From: Sympetrum striolatum
Lineage: Eukaryota > Arthropoda > Insecta > Odonata > Libellulidae
Assembly: GCA_947579665.1 (NCBI GenBank)
Contig: OX388346.1
Span: 88,538,615 to 88,602,614, forward strand
Length of the DNA stretch: 64,000 nt
Direction of reading: 5' to 3'
In this document: positions 48,503 through 60,654 of the stretch, one piece after another
Layout: the number at the start of each line of letters is the position of its first letter
Position numbering within the stretch: the stretch's first letter is position 1
Notes under the pieces: generated by a model
Databases searched by the model: none
What the model was told of the DNA's origin: nothing
The model's input: the letters and a program-made list of their open reading frames with translations, nothing else
Program-made: the position numbers and the translations under genes

Positions 48503-51500
48503 TTAGTTGATTGGCTGGAGGGCGTAAGCTCGCCCTGTGACTTCGTCGATGACCTTTCCAGAAACAAGGTCAAAGACTAGTCGAGGCTCCTGTGGAGCAG
48601 CTACTGGAGTTGGTTCTCTCTTCACGAGGCGAGAGACGTCATGAGCCAGAACTCTGTCGCTTTCCAATCTGGCCGCTGCAGCATCCGCATCTTCAGCCTC
48701 CAGATGACGTTTGGCGGTCACCCGTCTCTCTGCAGGGGCCTCATTGTAAGTTGGGACTGGCTCGCTGTAGTGTCCCTAAAGAATAACGTTTTCGTAAGTT
48801 ATTTTTTCTTTTATCAAAATGTAGGAATATGCTGATTAATGTCTTGTAATGAACGAATTTTAGTAACCTCCCGGTTATGGGGAGAGGGAGTTTTGGCATT
48901 TTGTCAAAGAAATACTGTATGACAAAAATTTATAAGGAAGTATTTGAAACCGTAAGGTACGTGAGGATGTAGCGTTAAAGATGCATTGAGTATACGCCTT
49001 TAGTAGTGATGTGGTCATAATATACAAAAGGTTTAAAAATTAAATATAAGCATAGCCAGCCAATATATTTAAAAGAGAAATGTCTAAGCTTGGTCTGCTG
49101 GATCTTATTAGTTATATCTTAGTCAAAGTTGGAGAAGAAATTCAATTCAGTCATCTTTATAGAATTGTGGCTTGTTTTCATTTTGGGATTTGTCGAAACA
49201 TTTTGAGTAGCATTGGATAGTAATTAAAAACAAGTATATTTTACAGCAAAAAATCTTAACTTCTTACTCACTGATTGGTGAACTCTAATTTTAAGGACCA
49301 AATAGAATCAGCTCAGTAATTTTCTCAGACATGTTAATGAACAACCGGCTTTGCAAGTGTACTTGCATCTTTAATCAAAATTTCTGTGAAAAATCACAAG
49401 GTTGTTTCTATTTGGTGGTATCTTTCCACGAAGTTACGCCTTAAAGCATTGATTTCTAGTCTCTTACACAGGAGAAAGAAACACTATTAATAATTACTCT
49501 TTTACGGAAATATGAAGGAGTTGAGAATAAATTAGGAACATATTTTTCATGAATACTTGAGTTGAATGACTGCAAGGATTGAAACTACTTCAAGGATGAC
49601 GTTTGTCGCGCAACACTCTTGCATCGGCACTCTGTTCATTAGCTTATTTTTCACTTTCGATTTCAAGGTCACCCGTCTTCGGAGAGCGAAGAAGAGAAAG
49701 CAAAACTTATCCCCGCCTTACGGAATGGCATCAGAACATTTATCAAGCAATTATTATAGCATTTTATACCGATCAGCTTGAATGAAATGTGCAGTAAACG
49801 CATAAAGTTTTTAATAAAGAGTAATTTTTCAAGGATAGATGACTACGAAAAGCATTGGTAACTGATTTCTTTCGTTATGAGATACTTTTTAATTTCTTCT
49901 TGAGTAACGCATTGGAAATTTCAGGGCCAATTACGAAAACGTAAGACTTCGTCATGAATGCTGATTAATTAGTGTGCTATACTTACATCTCCGCCTTCGT
50001 CACCACCATCTGCGGCTTCCTGTTGAAGAAAGAATTCAAAATTATTAAATGTTTTCAATCAAATTTTAACAAGACTATGCATTCACATTCAGCACGATTT
50101 TCATTCATTTAAATTCTGAGAAGAGAACCCTCGAAAATATTGGAAGGTTTAAAAAAGAGACTTCTAATATTATGCCGATTAAATGCTTAATTATTGGGAA
50201 TTACTTACATGTCCTCCGTGATTGTAGTCGTAGTAATGCTCGCCGTACCCTCCGTGCTTGTCTCCCCAGCGGACCTGTCAGAGATACGGATATTAGTTGA
50301 AACAGCCTTAACTCTAGAGTAAATCTATACAATTTGAAAAAATACCTCTTCGATTAATACCTTATTGATTTTATACTTAATTAAGTCATTTTCAATGATT
50401 TAAAATTCAATTGCTGAAAAATGTTTCAAAAGCATGCATTATTTTCCGTGAAATACAGTGATTGATGTCATTTATCAGTAGTTCTTTGCTTTGTTCAATA
50501 TTTTCTTTTCTAGAATGCAATTTTGGTTATAAAGTTGATCTGACCAGAAATCAAAAGAAAGTCTCTGGTTGAAATATAAATTATCATCAAAAGGAAATAA
50601 AAATTATTAACTTAAAGCGACATGCAGAAGCAATACATAAAGTCAGAAGAATTTAGCAGATATGCATGTTATAGACGTTAGTTAAGGCAGAAATACAACC
50701 AGCCCTTCAATCCGCAACTTGAAAGAAAGAAGTAAAGTCGAGGTTAGATTACGATGTGATCTTGCTGAGAGATAATATGTGACACATAGAACTTATTTCC
50801 GATCCTTCCAGTATTGAATTACCTAATGAAAATTAAAACAAATAAATGTTGTTTCGATAGAAAATTCGTTTAAATCTTTGAAACCTGACTGCAAATATCG
50901 TGGTGTTAGGTAGTCCTCTGTACAGAGAAGTTTAAAACATTTAAATTTCAAATAAGCTGAATATTTTTTTGATAAAAAAATCGCGGCATCCAAAATCATG
51001 AATATTCTGCGTAGTTCTGGAATTTTTGTTTTCGTTGATTTTGAAATCATCTATTTCTTACTGTCATAAATGTTCCCTTTTTAAAAGCTAATTCCCCCAT
51101 AATTTAAGTCAAATCTTCGTTCCCTACACCCCTTAGAACTGTTCCTCTGAGGCAGATTTGCTCGGTCTTATCATCGAGCAATGAGTATTTCCTTCGTCTC
51201 ACTACGCCGCATTTGACAAGTGAGAATCCGTCATTCTTTTTTCCCTTACTTTGGTTTTGAAGAGTCCATCGTGAGGTGCAGCCTTCTCATAGCGCTCCTG
51301 GAAGTGGTGCTCATTTCCTCTCCGATGTCCAAACTCATAGTGATCGTGCTGCGGTTGGTGAGCGTACCTACACCGTGTTTAATTGTGTCCGTGCATTGTG
51401 GTATTGCGGCCATTTTTTGTCGATTTGGAAAGTGTTTAGTGTGGATTGTTTGGAAGAAGAGAGAAAAAAGAGAAGAGAGAGAACGGGCGTTTGAGAAAGA

Positions 51501-54500
51501 ATTTAATGAAAGCAGCCAACACACCATTAGTCGAGAAATCCAGGTCAGTGGAGGAAATTTTCTTTGTAGTGCGACAAAAATGACTTCTCTTTCTATTATC
51601 ACGACAAAAAACGCGTACGGAAAAAGAGCGGAAGGAATTTATAGACTTAAGCCCGGTTCACACGGTGCATGTTTTCTAGCTTGATTCCTTGCGTGGAACC
51701 CTGCATGCTCGCTAGCATGAAAATTTCGTGTCTGCCTGCTGCTGGGCATGCTCCCTTGCTTGATTTTGAGAAATAGGACAGGTGCTATTTTTCCTGCATG
51801 TTTCGCTGATGGTTGGTTGCTATGCGTTGCTAGCTGAAATATTTACTGCTAGCGAGCATGCAGGGTTCCACGCAAGGAATCAAGCTAGAAAACATGCACC
51901 GTGTGAACCGGGCTTTAGTAAATAACGGTCGTTTACCTTCTATTACACGTCATAAATCCAAGTTGTGAAGATGACCGTTGACGTAGAATTTTTTTCATAT
52001 CCGTACATCACTCACTTCATGGGAGTGCGCAATAATTTAATCATACCTTTGGACTTTGTTAATATATCTCAATAAATAAATAATAAATCTTACTGTATGC
52101 CAGAAATTCGTTATCGATAATTTGTTAAGCAAGCAATCCAGAAAACGTACCATAGACAAGTAAAAGAGAGATGAACTACTTGAGTTCAAAGATATTTTTA
52201 TAGGGTTAATAACGAGATGACAAAAAACAATAACACATACCTTAGAAAGAAGAGAGATGGAAGAAATTAACTAAGTTATGAAAGGAAAATTCATCGGAAG
52301 TAAGGCTAAGAGGATAACATTTAGAGTTAGTTACTAACATTTAAAGCGAGAGAGCTTATCTTCCATGTAATTTGCTTTTCCTTCGGAAAATATGGTTCCC
52401 CTTTTCTCTTTGAATCATTGATAACATTTTGAAAAATATGACATTATAAATTATTGACCAGTTTATTACAGTACTGAAAGCGATTAGTAAACATTTTTAA
52501 TATGATAAACAGAAGAGGTTGATCGTAGTGAGGAATTGTTTGCTATCTCAATTTTAGATTTATCAATTTAGACTAAATAATTCGCTGTTCAGTATCGTGG
52601 AGGATTTTAAATTGAAACTGATTTGAACTCGGGGGTTCCTAATAATATAATGAGTCAAAACAGGTACTTTTGATTATCAGGAGAACATGAAATTTTGATA
52701 CATGAAGATTTTTAGAGAAATTATAAAGCTTAATTTTTATTATGTTGGATTGAGTTAAGAAGAATCCCAAAAGCGAGTATAAACTCCCAGCCAGCTACTG
52801 TGAAAGATGAAGCCAGCATCGCAATCGCATGTACCTTCCCAAGACGGCGGTGTCCATCTTTTCTCTCAAAGCGCTGCTCCCATTCGTCTGGGTTTTCACT
52901 TACGTGTCCAAACTCGATCTGATCCGGACCATACTTGTGCACGTAGATGTCGCTGCGCTCCGATAACACAGCAAAATAAAGACAAAAGAGCGAGGCCACA
53001 GCGCAACACATTGGTTCCAAGTGTAACATTGTCTTAATTCAAAGCACTCTGGGTGAACTTAAGGTAGTTTCATTGCATAAACAATTAGACTAATTTCAAG
53101 CATCTTTATGATCACGCCAATTTCACCCACACGAGAAATACAGGAATGGATTGATTTCTTTCGTAAATTATGTGCGGGATCATTTATAATAACTGCATTA
53201 TCCTAATCTAAAAAGTATCAAATTGATCTCTATATTCATTGAACTTAAATGAAATCTTTACTCACTGGAAGTATTTTCCATTTGCTCCAATTGTGGCTCC
53301 TCCGAATCCTGACTCCGCCGCTTTGTGATCTTCATCTGAGTTTATTATGGAAGCTGGAAGAAAATGCATCGTCGTTGATTAAATAACATATTTTTATCGC
53401 ATTTGTGAGTCTTTTCTTAAAGCTTACGTTATCCGTTTACTCTATATTTAAAATTTCCTATGGAACAATTATCAACTTTTTGAGTATTGGAACTTAAAGT
53501 TGGAAGCATTTGAACTATCGACTAACAACATAAATTAGTGACTATGTGTCAGATCTTTCTTAACATGAATTTTTTCACAAATACAAATTAAAGATCCAAC
53601 TGAATTTAATCTTAATTGTGTAAAAAATTAGTAACAAACAAATTTTCAAGACCATAAATAATAAATTTGACTTTAAAATAGAGGAACAATTACTATGTGA
53701 ACTTCGAATTAACAGAAGTAAATATTCGTGCATAGATACAAGTATTTAAATTATTTTGCTATGCCATCACGGCAATTAGTTGAAATGTTGCCTTTGTGAG
53801 ATTTGCTACTTGAGTACTAAAGTTATATTCACAGTTCTCTTTTCCTATCTTTGAATAGTTATATTCGAACACAAGTATGAAAGAAATATTGATAACTATA
53901 GTTAATTACCTTTCGTGTGTATTTGTTTGGTTACTCTCTTTCCGGCACTGTCGACTTCCTGTGCGATGGTTGGTGTGACGACTGCCAGGCACAACAAAAG
54001 TGCCGCCTGTAAAGAAAGCAGGTTTATCAGCGAGATTTGGAATACATTTTGGTCATCAGGGTTCGGTTTGGATATTTCTGTTACATACTAGAAATACTAC
54101 GAGATACATAGAAGAGATTCATGAACTGAATCCTTAGATGTGCCTTTCAAATGTAATGTTATATACAAAATTATCCTTATTCGTTCAACGAGACCATTAA
54201 AATTTTTCTCAAAGAGATTGAAAGTAATCCTTAAGCGTATAACCACCATACACTATATTAATTACTGCGACATTATTATTCGACCGATCTTGTTACATTT
54301 TTATAGATAGTCTATGAAGAGGTGCTTATGTCAAATAAAGCAATAGGTCGAAGATGGAATTATCTAAGATTCTACAAGAAATGAATTCATATTGAAAATA
54401 ACTTTCGATGCTTGTACATATATTGTTGATTATATTATATTATGTCATATTGAAATGAGACCTTATTCTTATTAATGAATTTGAAATCCGAATCGCTTCT

Positions 54501-54761
54501 GCTTGAAGATAAAGCATTGAAAATCTGAAAATTCTGTTTGTCTCTTCCTCATCATAATTCTAACCCAGAAAATAGCAACGACAACTGATTGATCGAGAGA
54601 CTCATTTCCCGTAGTCTGCAGAAGAAGGGTAAACTTAGAAGAAGGGCAAACTTAGGAGTTGTTAAAAACGCTATGAAAAGATCGTGGTACAACTATCACC
54701 ACAAATTACGAAAGAATTAAAATGTGGGGCTTACCTTCGTGACGAACGCTTTTCCCGTCAT
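48503..54761 (-). CDS. Secreted protein with VRWGDKHGGYGEHYYDYNH core (243 aa, 8 exons)
   Basis: Minus-strand exons: 54761-54735, 54006-53910, 53353-53266, 52952-52904, 51348-51250, 50274-50209, 50019-49987 and 48775-48503 (TAA). All introns are GT-AG and the phases (0,1,2,0,0,0,0) join exactly. Residues 1-25 (MTGKAFVTKAALLLCLAVV..., ending TPTIAQ) are a signal peptide. Then come SIINSDEDHKAAESGFGGAT, IYVHKYGPDQIEFGH, a second His-rich HDHYEFGHRRGNEHH, and the block KAAPHDGLFKTK + VRWGDKHGGYGEHYYDYNH encoded across two exons. A short acidic 11-residue exon (EAADGGDEGGD) follows. The long last exon has GHYSEPVPTYNEAPAERR and ends with LVFDLVSGKVIDEVTG and ALQPIN. Histidine, aspartate and tyrosine are abundant, which fits a matrix or cuticle protein. 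I do not recognise a named family. TATA promoter at 54904; a MITE sits in intron 4. Confidence 0.9.
51650..51914. mobile_element. Foldback Tourist-like (PIF/Harbinger-type) MITE, 265 bp
   Basis: Both ends are AGCCCGGTTCACACGG in inverted orientation, and the inverted arms extend about 66 bp (51650-51717 against 51847-51914) with almost no mismatch. The element is flanked by a TTA direct repeat (51647-51649, 51915-51917), the three-base target duplication of PIF/Harbinger elements. It has no coding capacity. It lies in intron 4 of the eight-exon gene (52952-52904 / 51348-51250). Confidence 0.85.
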
Positions 54762-54871
54762 GTTTTGGCTTTGAAATCCCTCCTTTCCTGCTTTGCTACC
54801 GCTTCGCTCCACAAAACACGACTCTGTTTTTTTTCTTTGAGCTGTGGATGTCGAGGAGTTGGTTCGTTTAA

Positions 54872-54906
54872 TGATTCCATTCTCCGAGATCCGCAGCTTA
54901 TATACC
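54872..54906 (-). promoter_or_regulatory. TATA plus initiator of the 48503-54761 gene
   Basis: On the minus strand GGTATATAAGC has its first TATA base at 54904 and a TCATT initiator with A+1 at 54872, exactly 32 nt downstream. This gives a 111-nt 5' UTR and leaves a nearby ATG upstream of the start site. Confidence 0.75.
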
Positions 54907-54999
54907 TCTTGGAAAGAACGGATCTGCTGTGGACGTCCAACTCACCCCTCTTCCTAACCTCCCCTCTTCACTAACACCACCATTCACTAACCTCAGAGT

Positions 55000-57900
55000 C
55001 TTTTTCCAGGGGATGGATGCAGAGCTTAATTTCTCCGTATCTCACGTAATACGACGACGGCATTTTCTATCGTAAGAATGATTTCCTCCACTGCCCAGAA
55101 GATTGCCAAGTAATAATGCTGATCATTACTTGCGCTATTAGAACCATTTCATTACGCAGATTTATTTCTCTTTATTTGTTTAAGAGAAAAATTCAAGATA
55201 TATGAATAAAAATTATTATGTTGCGGGTAAATTTATAGACAATGCAGATAGTATAACACCAGAAAAAATATAATTGTATGAATTGATTGGAATTCAATAT
55301 ATTTGGAATTGGAATCTATGAAAGTATATATCATTATAATGGAGCCAAAATGGATATCAATTCATACTGGCAAGGTTGATACACAGTCTTTTATTATTGA
55401 TTTTCTATCACGACTCATTGTTTCCTCTGCTGTGATTGCCTCTTCCTTTATAATAATTTAAATTACCAAGTAGACGAGTTATTGTTGAAATGTTTGCAAT
55501 TACAAACCTATCAATTTTTCTATTGAAAGGAAATTGAATTTCACGAAACTTATAAGAGAATTTTTAAACGGCTGAATTAGGATAAGAATATTTTAGCATA
55601 ATCATTTATTTATAAAACCAACGAGAATAAATAGTGGAGGTGTAGCACAATAAATAGCTTTAATACACATCCTTTTCCCTAAACGGGGCGAAATAAAAAA
55701 TCCATTAAGTGATATAAATTCCCAAAGTAGAGAATTTAAGCGAATATATATCGATGAGTTTAAGTTAAGAAAAATTCAATCAAGTCCTTAATGATTTAAC
55801 AAAATGTTTTCTTGTGTAACAGCGAAAATGTTGCTTTAGAATATTTTTAGATAATAAAATAGCAAATTACTTCTCTGCTTCCTTTTGTGCTACCCCCTGC
55901 CACGCGCCACTGACGGATTGCAGGGTTTAAATGTATATGTACGTCGTCTACTTCCTAATTGACCTACTGAAACAAGAAGCATAGTAGATATTCTATGTCG
56001 ATTTCCGTCGATATTCCAACAAAGTCACTGACTCAAGTTTGGGAATGAATACTTCTCTGAAAGGAGATTTATTCACTCTTTGTGCAGATTTGAATGGCTT
56101 TTCAATGACACAAGGAGATACGATTCTTCTCTCACTCACTCTTCGAACATTTCCCTTCTCTCTGATGAAAATGAATGATCGTTTTATTAATTTCTGACTG
56201 TTATATTTCGTATTTTATAAATATAAATCACGCTCAGTATTTGCTTTATTCCAATGCTGCTTCGATGTTTTTCTTTTCTTGGAAGAAAATTAAAGATCAC
56301 GCTCTGGGGTGTGGTATAATTAAGTTAGCTTCAGATAAAATGGATTGAAAACCGTGCGACCTCTCCGTTTCAAAGAGGCCATTTTTTCGATTTCTGATTA
56401 ACGGATTTGGTCCTTTTGGCTTACTCGCGTTTTGCCCTCTGGCGCAAGGTATTCTGGGACTTCCCTCGACAAACAAGGAAACTAGAAAGGCATTAGGGTT
56501 ATTGCGTTCCTTCTTTAGAGGATAAATTATTAATTTTAATTTACTATTTTCATATTGAAAAAAAAACAAAATTATTTGAAATATACCTAACATTCGCTTG
56601 TAACAATGTATAACATCCATTTTTTACGGCTAATTCTAAATTATTTTCAGATAATATATTTTAATGAACTGTTCCTGACCTCGGGACATCAATTTCTCTA
56701 CTCAGTTGAATATTCTAGGCATAACTTGTAATTTAGTTGAGATAAACCATGGATATTTCAAGCTGATAATGTTGTAAATTTTATATCATTATGTACACAT
56801 TTGATTTATTTACAGATATTAACAGTATGCCCAGCAATGCAACATGCCAGATCTTCCATCTTTTATCCCTACTGAGCAACATATTTTTAAAAATCATTTT
56901 ACTTTATTGACTTAAATGTGAATCTAATTAACATAGCTTGGTGCAAAATGCTAAGATCGCGAATATGTTACCATAAAATTTGATATACTCATTTATCCAT
57001 CAACTTTATTACAACCGCGATTGACATAGAAACTAAATTCGGCATTTGCAATAACCAAAATTATTAGTAATCCTATTTACAAGGAATTATTTCTCCGTAT
57101 TTCGTTAAACCTACGAACATCTATAGTCAATTTAATTATACTTAGGAATATAGGTAATTTAAATTATTGATGTCATCCAATTTTTTTTTAAATTGAATGA
57201 CGAGTCGTGGCCAAGCGAACATCCGCAGACAATTTATAATCCCGATCGACCTGTTGTCTCCATCTGTTATATTCGGATGATGTCTAGGAGACAGTTTCCC
57301 ATGAATCAGCATTCACCTCGAATCCATTCCACTCATTAAACGCAAATAGCAAACACAAACGCAAAAAATAAATACGTAACAGAACGTTAAAAATTTAAGA
57401 ATCAGGGAAAAGGAGGGGCTGACTGCATATGTTACGCATTTATTAGCTGCATACTGCTCGTGTGATACGGCCGCTGCCCTAGATTAAGGCTCGTGTTGAT
57501 TCACTTCCGAATTAAATTCCGTATCAAGAGGTCAACCGCGAGCGCCGCATAGATTTCGCAGACCCTCAAGGTGTAAGTCGTCGGTTCACTCCACCGCACA
57601 AAGCCGTCGGAAGGGTGTGGACGGGTGTGTCAGGGTGTGGCAGGGTGCCACAAAGGGTACCCAGGTAGGGACAGGTAGAGGGGGGACAAGGGAGTGGTCG
57701 GTGCAGTGTAAATACCCCTGCCCCTCCCTTAAACCCCGCGGTACCCTTTTTCCAGCGATGCGCGACAATAGATTGCGTGAAAAGCCAACAATAGAATGCA
57801 GTCTGACTTCGCTTTCTCTTCTGGAATCCTAGGCACGGGCTCTCTGCGCACAAAGAGCACACGCGAAGTTTTTTCCCGTCTGTATATCTGATCTTCTTGG

Positions 57901-58900
57901 CACACCCTTCGACCGCCTTAGATTTGCGAGCGTTCGGGTGTGTGTGATTAAGGGTTTGTTTGCGCAGGGGGTGTTTGGTCGCCATGTTTCCATACACAAA
58001 GATCGTGTTTCGATTTCATTCGGACAGGAAAAGGTCGGCTTTTCGAGACGGTTTTTGTGTCGCGAGGATTTTTAGAGAAGGTGAGGAGGTCATAATTATC
58101 CGGGAGTACTTTAGATGCGACAGATAGAATCCTTTCTCGGTCGGGTGAAATCTGCGCTTTTTTATTCTCTGTTTACCGGAGGAATGAGGGAGGTAATGAA
58201 GGAGGTATGTCGCTAGAGGAAAGTAATTTTCAAGTCTGCATTTCTGTGCGCTTGTATGAATTAAAAACGTCATCATGGAGAAACATTTCTGGGAAAATGA
58301 AGATTCTTACGACTGTACAACGTATCTCTAAGATCGGCGTTGGTTCAGAATGCTAACAGTAAAATATACAGGCTGAATGAAGCTCTTTTGACTGAAAAAA
58401 CCTTAATTATGGGCATAGATTTAGCTTACTCTATCGTATGGGTAAATTTAAGCTGTTAAAGGAAATATTACAAACTTGTGCCTCAAAATTTAGTCGAGGA
58501 AGCAAGTATCACGCTGTGATTCGTAAGAAACGAAAATATAAGGACTAAAGATAACCTTCGTGAACCCGCCAAACCCCTTCTGGTTTTCTTTAAAATTCCG
58601 CACTCTCCTTGGTATACCAACATGGACTGACAACGTCATAATTTTGGAGTGCATTTTATAGCAAACATCTCAAACTAGATGGCTATTTTTATGATATTTA
58701 TGATTCACTTCTTTATGACATGTTTCATACCCAAGCCTCCACCGATTAAAATCCTTCCCCTGATTATTATGCTCAAAATATTTGTCGCGGTATTTTAATT
58801 ATAAAATGACTCTGCTCTATGTGAAAATTAAATACATAACATAATTGTTTTCTAATAAATCAATATGAGTTTTCTTCAGAATGGGGCCCCAGCTCAATGG
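55000..58900. other. Spacer without recognised gene
   Basis: Mostly AT-rich. GC-richer patches at 56.3-56.5 and 57.5-58.2 kb carry moderately long frames without family features. The patch at 57601-57720 has GGGTGTGG-type repeats and G runs. Confidence 0.45.
57601..57720 (+). repeat. G-rich GGGTGTGG-type imperfect repeat
   Basis: Several GGGTGTG copies followed by AGGTAGGGACAGG and a G6 run make the plus strand unusually G-rich for this window. It could form G-quadruplexes or be a promoter island. No gene could be tied to it. Confidence 0.4.
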
Positions 58901-58940
58901 AAGGTTTGAAAAATTGCCAGTATTATAATAATGTTTTGGG

Positions 58941-59052
58941 AAATAAATTTGAAAAAGTTCTTCGTATTTTCCACAATATTTTATTCAAATCGAACCCGGT
59001 CGCTTTGAATAAAATATTGTGGAAAATACGAAGAACCTTTTCAAATTTATTT
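58941..59052. repeat. Long near-perfect hairpin (49-bp arms)
   Basis: Arms 58941-58989 and 59004-59052 are inverted copies with one mismatch, separated by a 14-nt GC-rich loop. The arms contain TATTTTCCACAATATTTTAT. The right arm is followed by GCTATGGCGTTCCACAATG, similar to the flank of the hairpin at 4224-4296. Foldback repeat family or a hairpin-RNA locus. Confidence 0.85.
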
Positions 59053-59499
59053 GCTATGGCGTTCCACAATGTTCGGCCTGAACATCTTGATTTTATGTTA
59101 TGAGAAATTTTAATGCACGTATCAGTTCACGGATTCACGAATTGTAACTGGCCTACCACTACTGACATTTTCGGGGCCTTGTGAAATGTTTATAAGGATA
59201 TTCCTTTCATGCTATGGCTTTCTACAAAGTGACGCATAACCATGTAGACCTCAATCCATCGGGATATCGGTGAACCAATTTTTTCTGTTAGTTATGACAT
59301 TTATTGTCTCAAATATCATTTTCTTCAATATTCCTGAGCTCTATCTTTCAGAAGAGAAACCAAATTCCACTGAAAGAAAGGGAAATGTGGCAGTTGCGGG
59401 AAGGTTTCATTGGTTTTTCTAGAGAAGGGCTTAAACTTTTTTCTGTAGCATAGAGATATGGCTGCATAATGGCCAAACCGAAGTGTGTCTCTTAACCAG

Positions 59500-59780
59500 A
59501 GATCCCTTCGATGTCCCCTGAATTTAGAAATTCAATTCGCGCGCTTTCCGCTTCGGTGCGGAGACGATTCGACCGAGTCCGAAACAGACGTCTTCTCGCG
59601 TTGAGGCCAAAGCAGAGGGGGGTGCGTAAAAAAGAGATTCGCGTGGCCGAAAATGTGGCAAAAACGAGAAAAGATGGCGAGAAGCATCTTTTGCTTTAGT
59701 GCCAGCCGCCGTATACTTTGGTGCCGAGTGGAGGCGACGTCCAAACGCAATCAACTCACCCCAAACGAGGAAGAAAGTGA
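59500..59780. other. CpG-rich island-like patch
   Basis: This stretch has many CG dinucleotides (for example CGCGCGCTTTCCGCTTCGG) in otherwise AT-rich DNA. Frames on both strands are short and uninformative. It may be a promoter or unmethylated island of a gene I cannot see. Confidence 0.3.
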
Positions 59781-60499
59781 AATTCGTGTTTTTGCACGCA
59801 CCATACCTTTTCTTGTACGCTGACGAGTCCGGAATTTCCTAGGAAATTCTTATAAAGGCAATAGAGGAAAGGATCGATTCAATGGGTGAAGAAATTGTAA
59901 TCTTTCGACAATTAATACCAGAACTCTAATTAGAGCCAGTACATTGGCAAAACTTCAGAATCAAAAGTAAATTTAAGTATTAATAAAATTATAAAAAATA
60001 CACCTTGAATGTAAGATAATGCTTTTGGTATTATTTAAAATTTTTATATGTTATACTCCATTTATATTTCCCGTCATACTATAATTTTATATTACTAATC
60101 GTTAACACTTAATTAAAATCGTAGCCCTAACAATGATACTTATGATGAAACATAGGATATTCTATCATTAGCATTTCTTAATAGTTCTTCAGAAATCTTC
60201 AGAAATTAGAGAGCTAAACTTTCCAAAACTTATATTTATTATTTGATTATTTACATTTAAATTACATTTTGGTTATATTTGAATCTTCTTATTATTTACT
60301 GATAAACATGCACTTCCCGAAGTGCTCATTTTTTAGTTAAATGATAGATAAGACGAGCCAAAAGAGATAGAAAGTCTGACTTTAGGGAACATTCACAAAG
60401 CAATCCTTTTAATAGATCTCCAAATAATTGCCAGAGAATCTCAAAGTAGATTTTAAATAGAATCTGCAAATTTGGCCTCGACTTAGTGGTAGTTCTCCA

Positions 60500-60654
60500 T
60501 AATAAAACTTGAATAAAAAGAAGAACTCTTATATCTTTACCAAAGAGTTATATTCATTACCTGAGGATGATCTTATAGATCGAAACCATGGTCGTGAGTG
60601 AATAAAGTTCTGTGGTGAAGGTATGAGTGTTCTTCTTTCTCTCAAGTTTTATTA
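60500..60654. repeat. Palindromic repeat with hammerhead-ribozyme-like core
   Basis: The ends TAATAAAACTTGA and TCAAGTTTTATTA are inverted copies, and the arms stay alignable through to the centre (AGAAGAAC..., TTTACCA/TTCACCA, TATTCA). On the plus strand the centre reads CTGAGGA (60561), extra T, stem GATC/GATC with 5-nt loop, GAAA (60582), then ACC-AT-GGT and C (60593). This matches CUGANGA, stem II, GAAA, a short stem III closed by A-U, and the cleavage-site C. TATTCATTAC and GTGAGTGAATA pair as stem I with one bulge. Likely a mobile repeat carrying a type I hammerhead, active or decayed. Confidence 0.5.

Noticed and set aside
51220..51684. 154-codon plus-strand frame
   Set aside because: Antisense to exon 5 of the eight-exon gene, and runs into the MITE.
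57566..57997. 143-codon minus-strand frame with several Cys and basic stretches
   Set aside because: No domain, signal peptide, promoter or splice continuation. Its openness is explained by the GC-rich, repeat-bearing sequence there.
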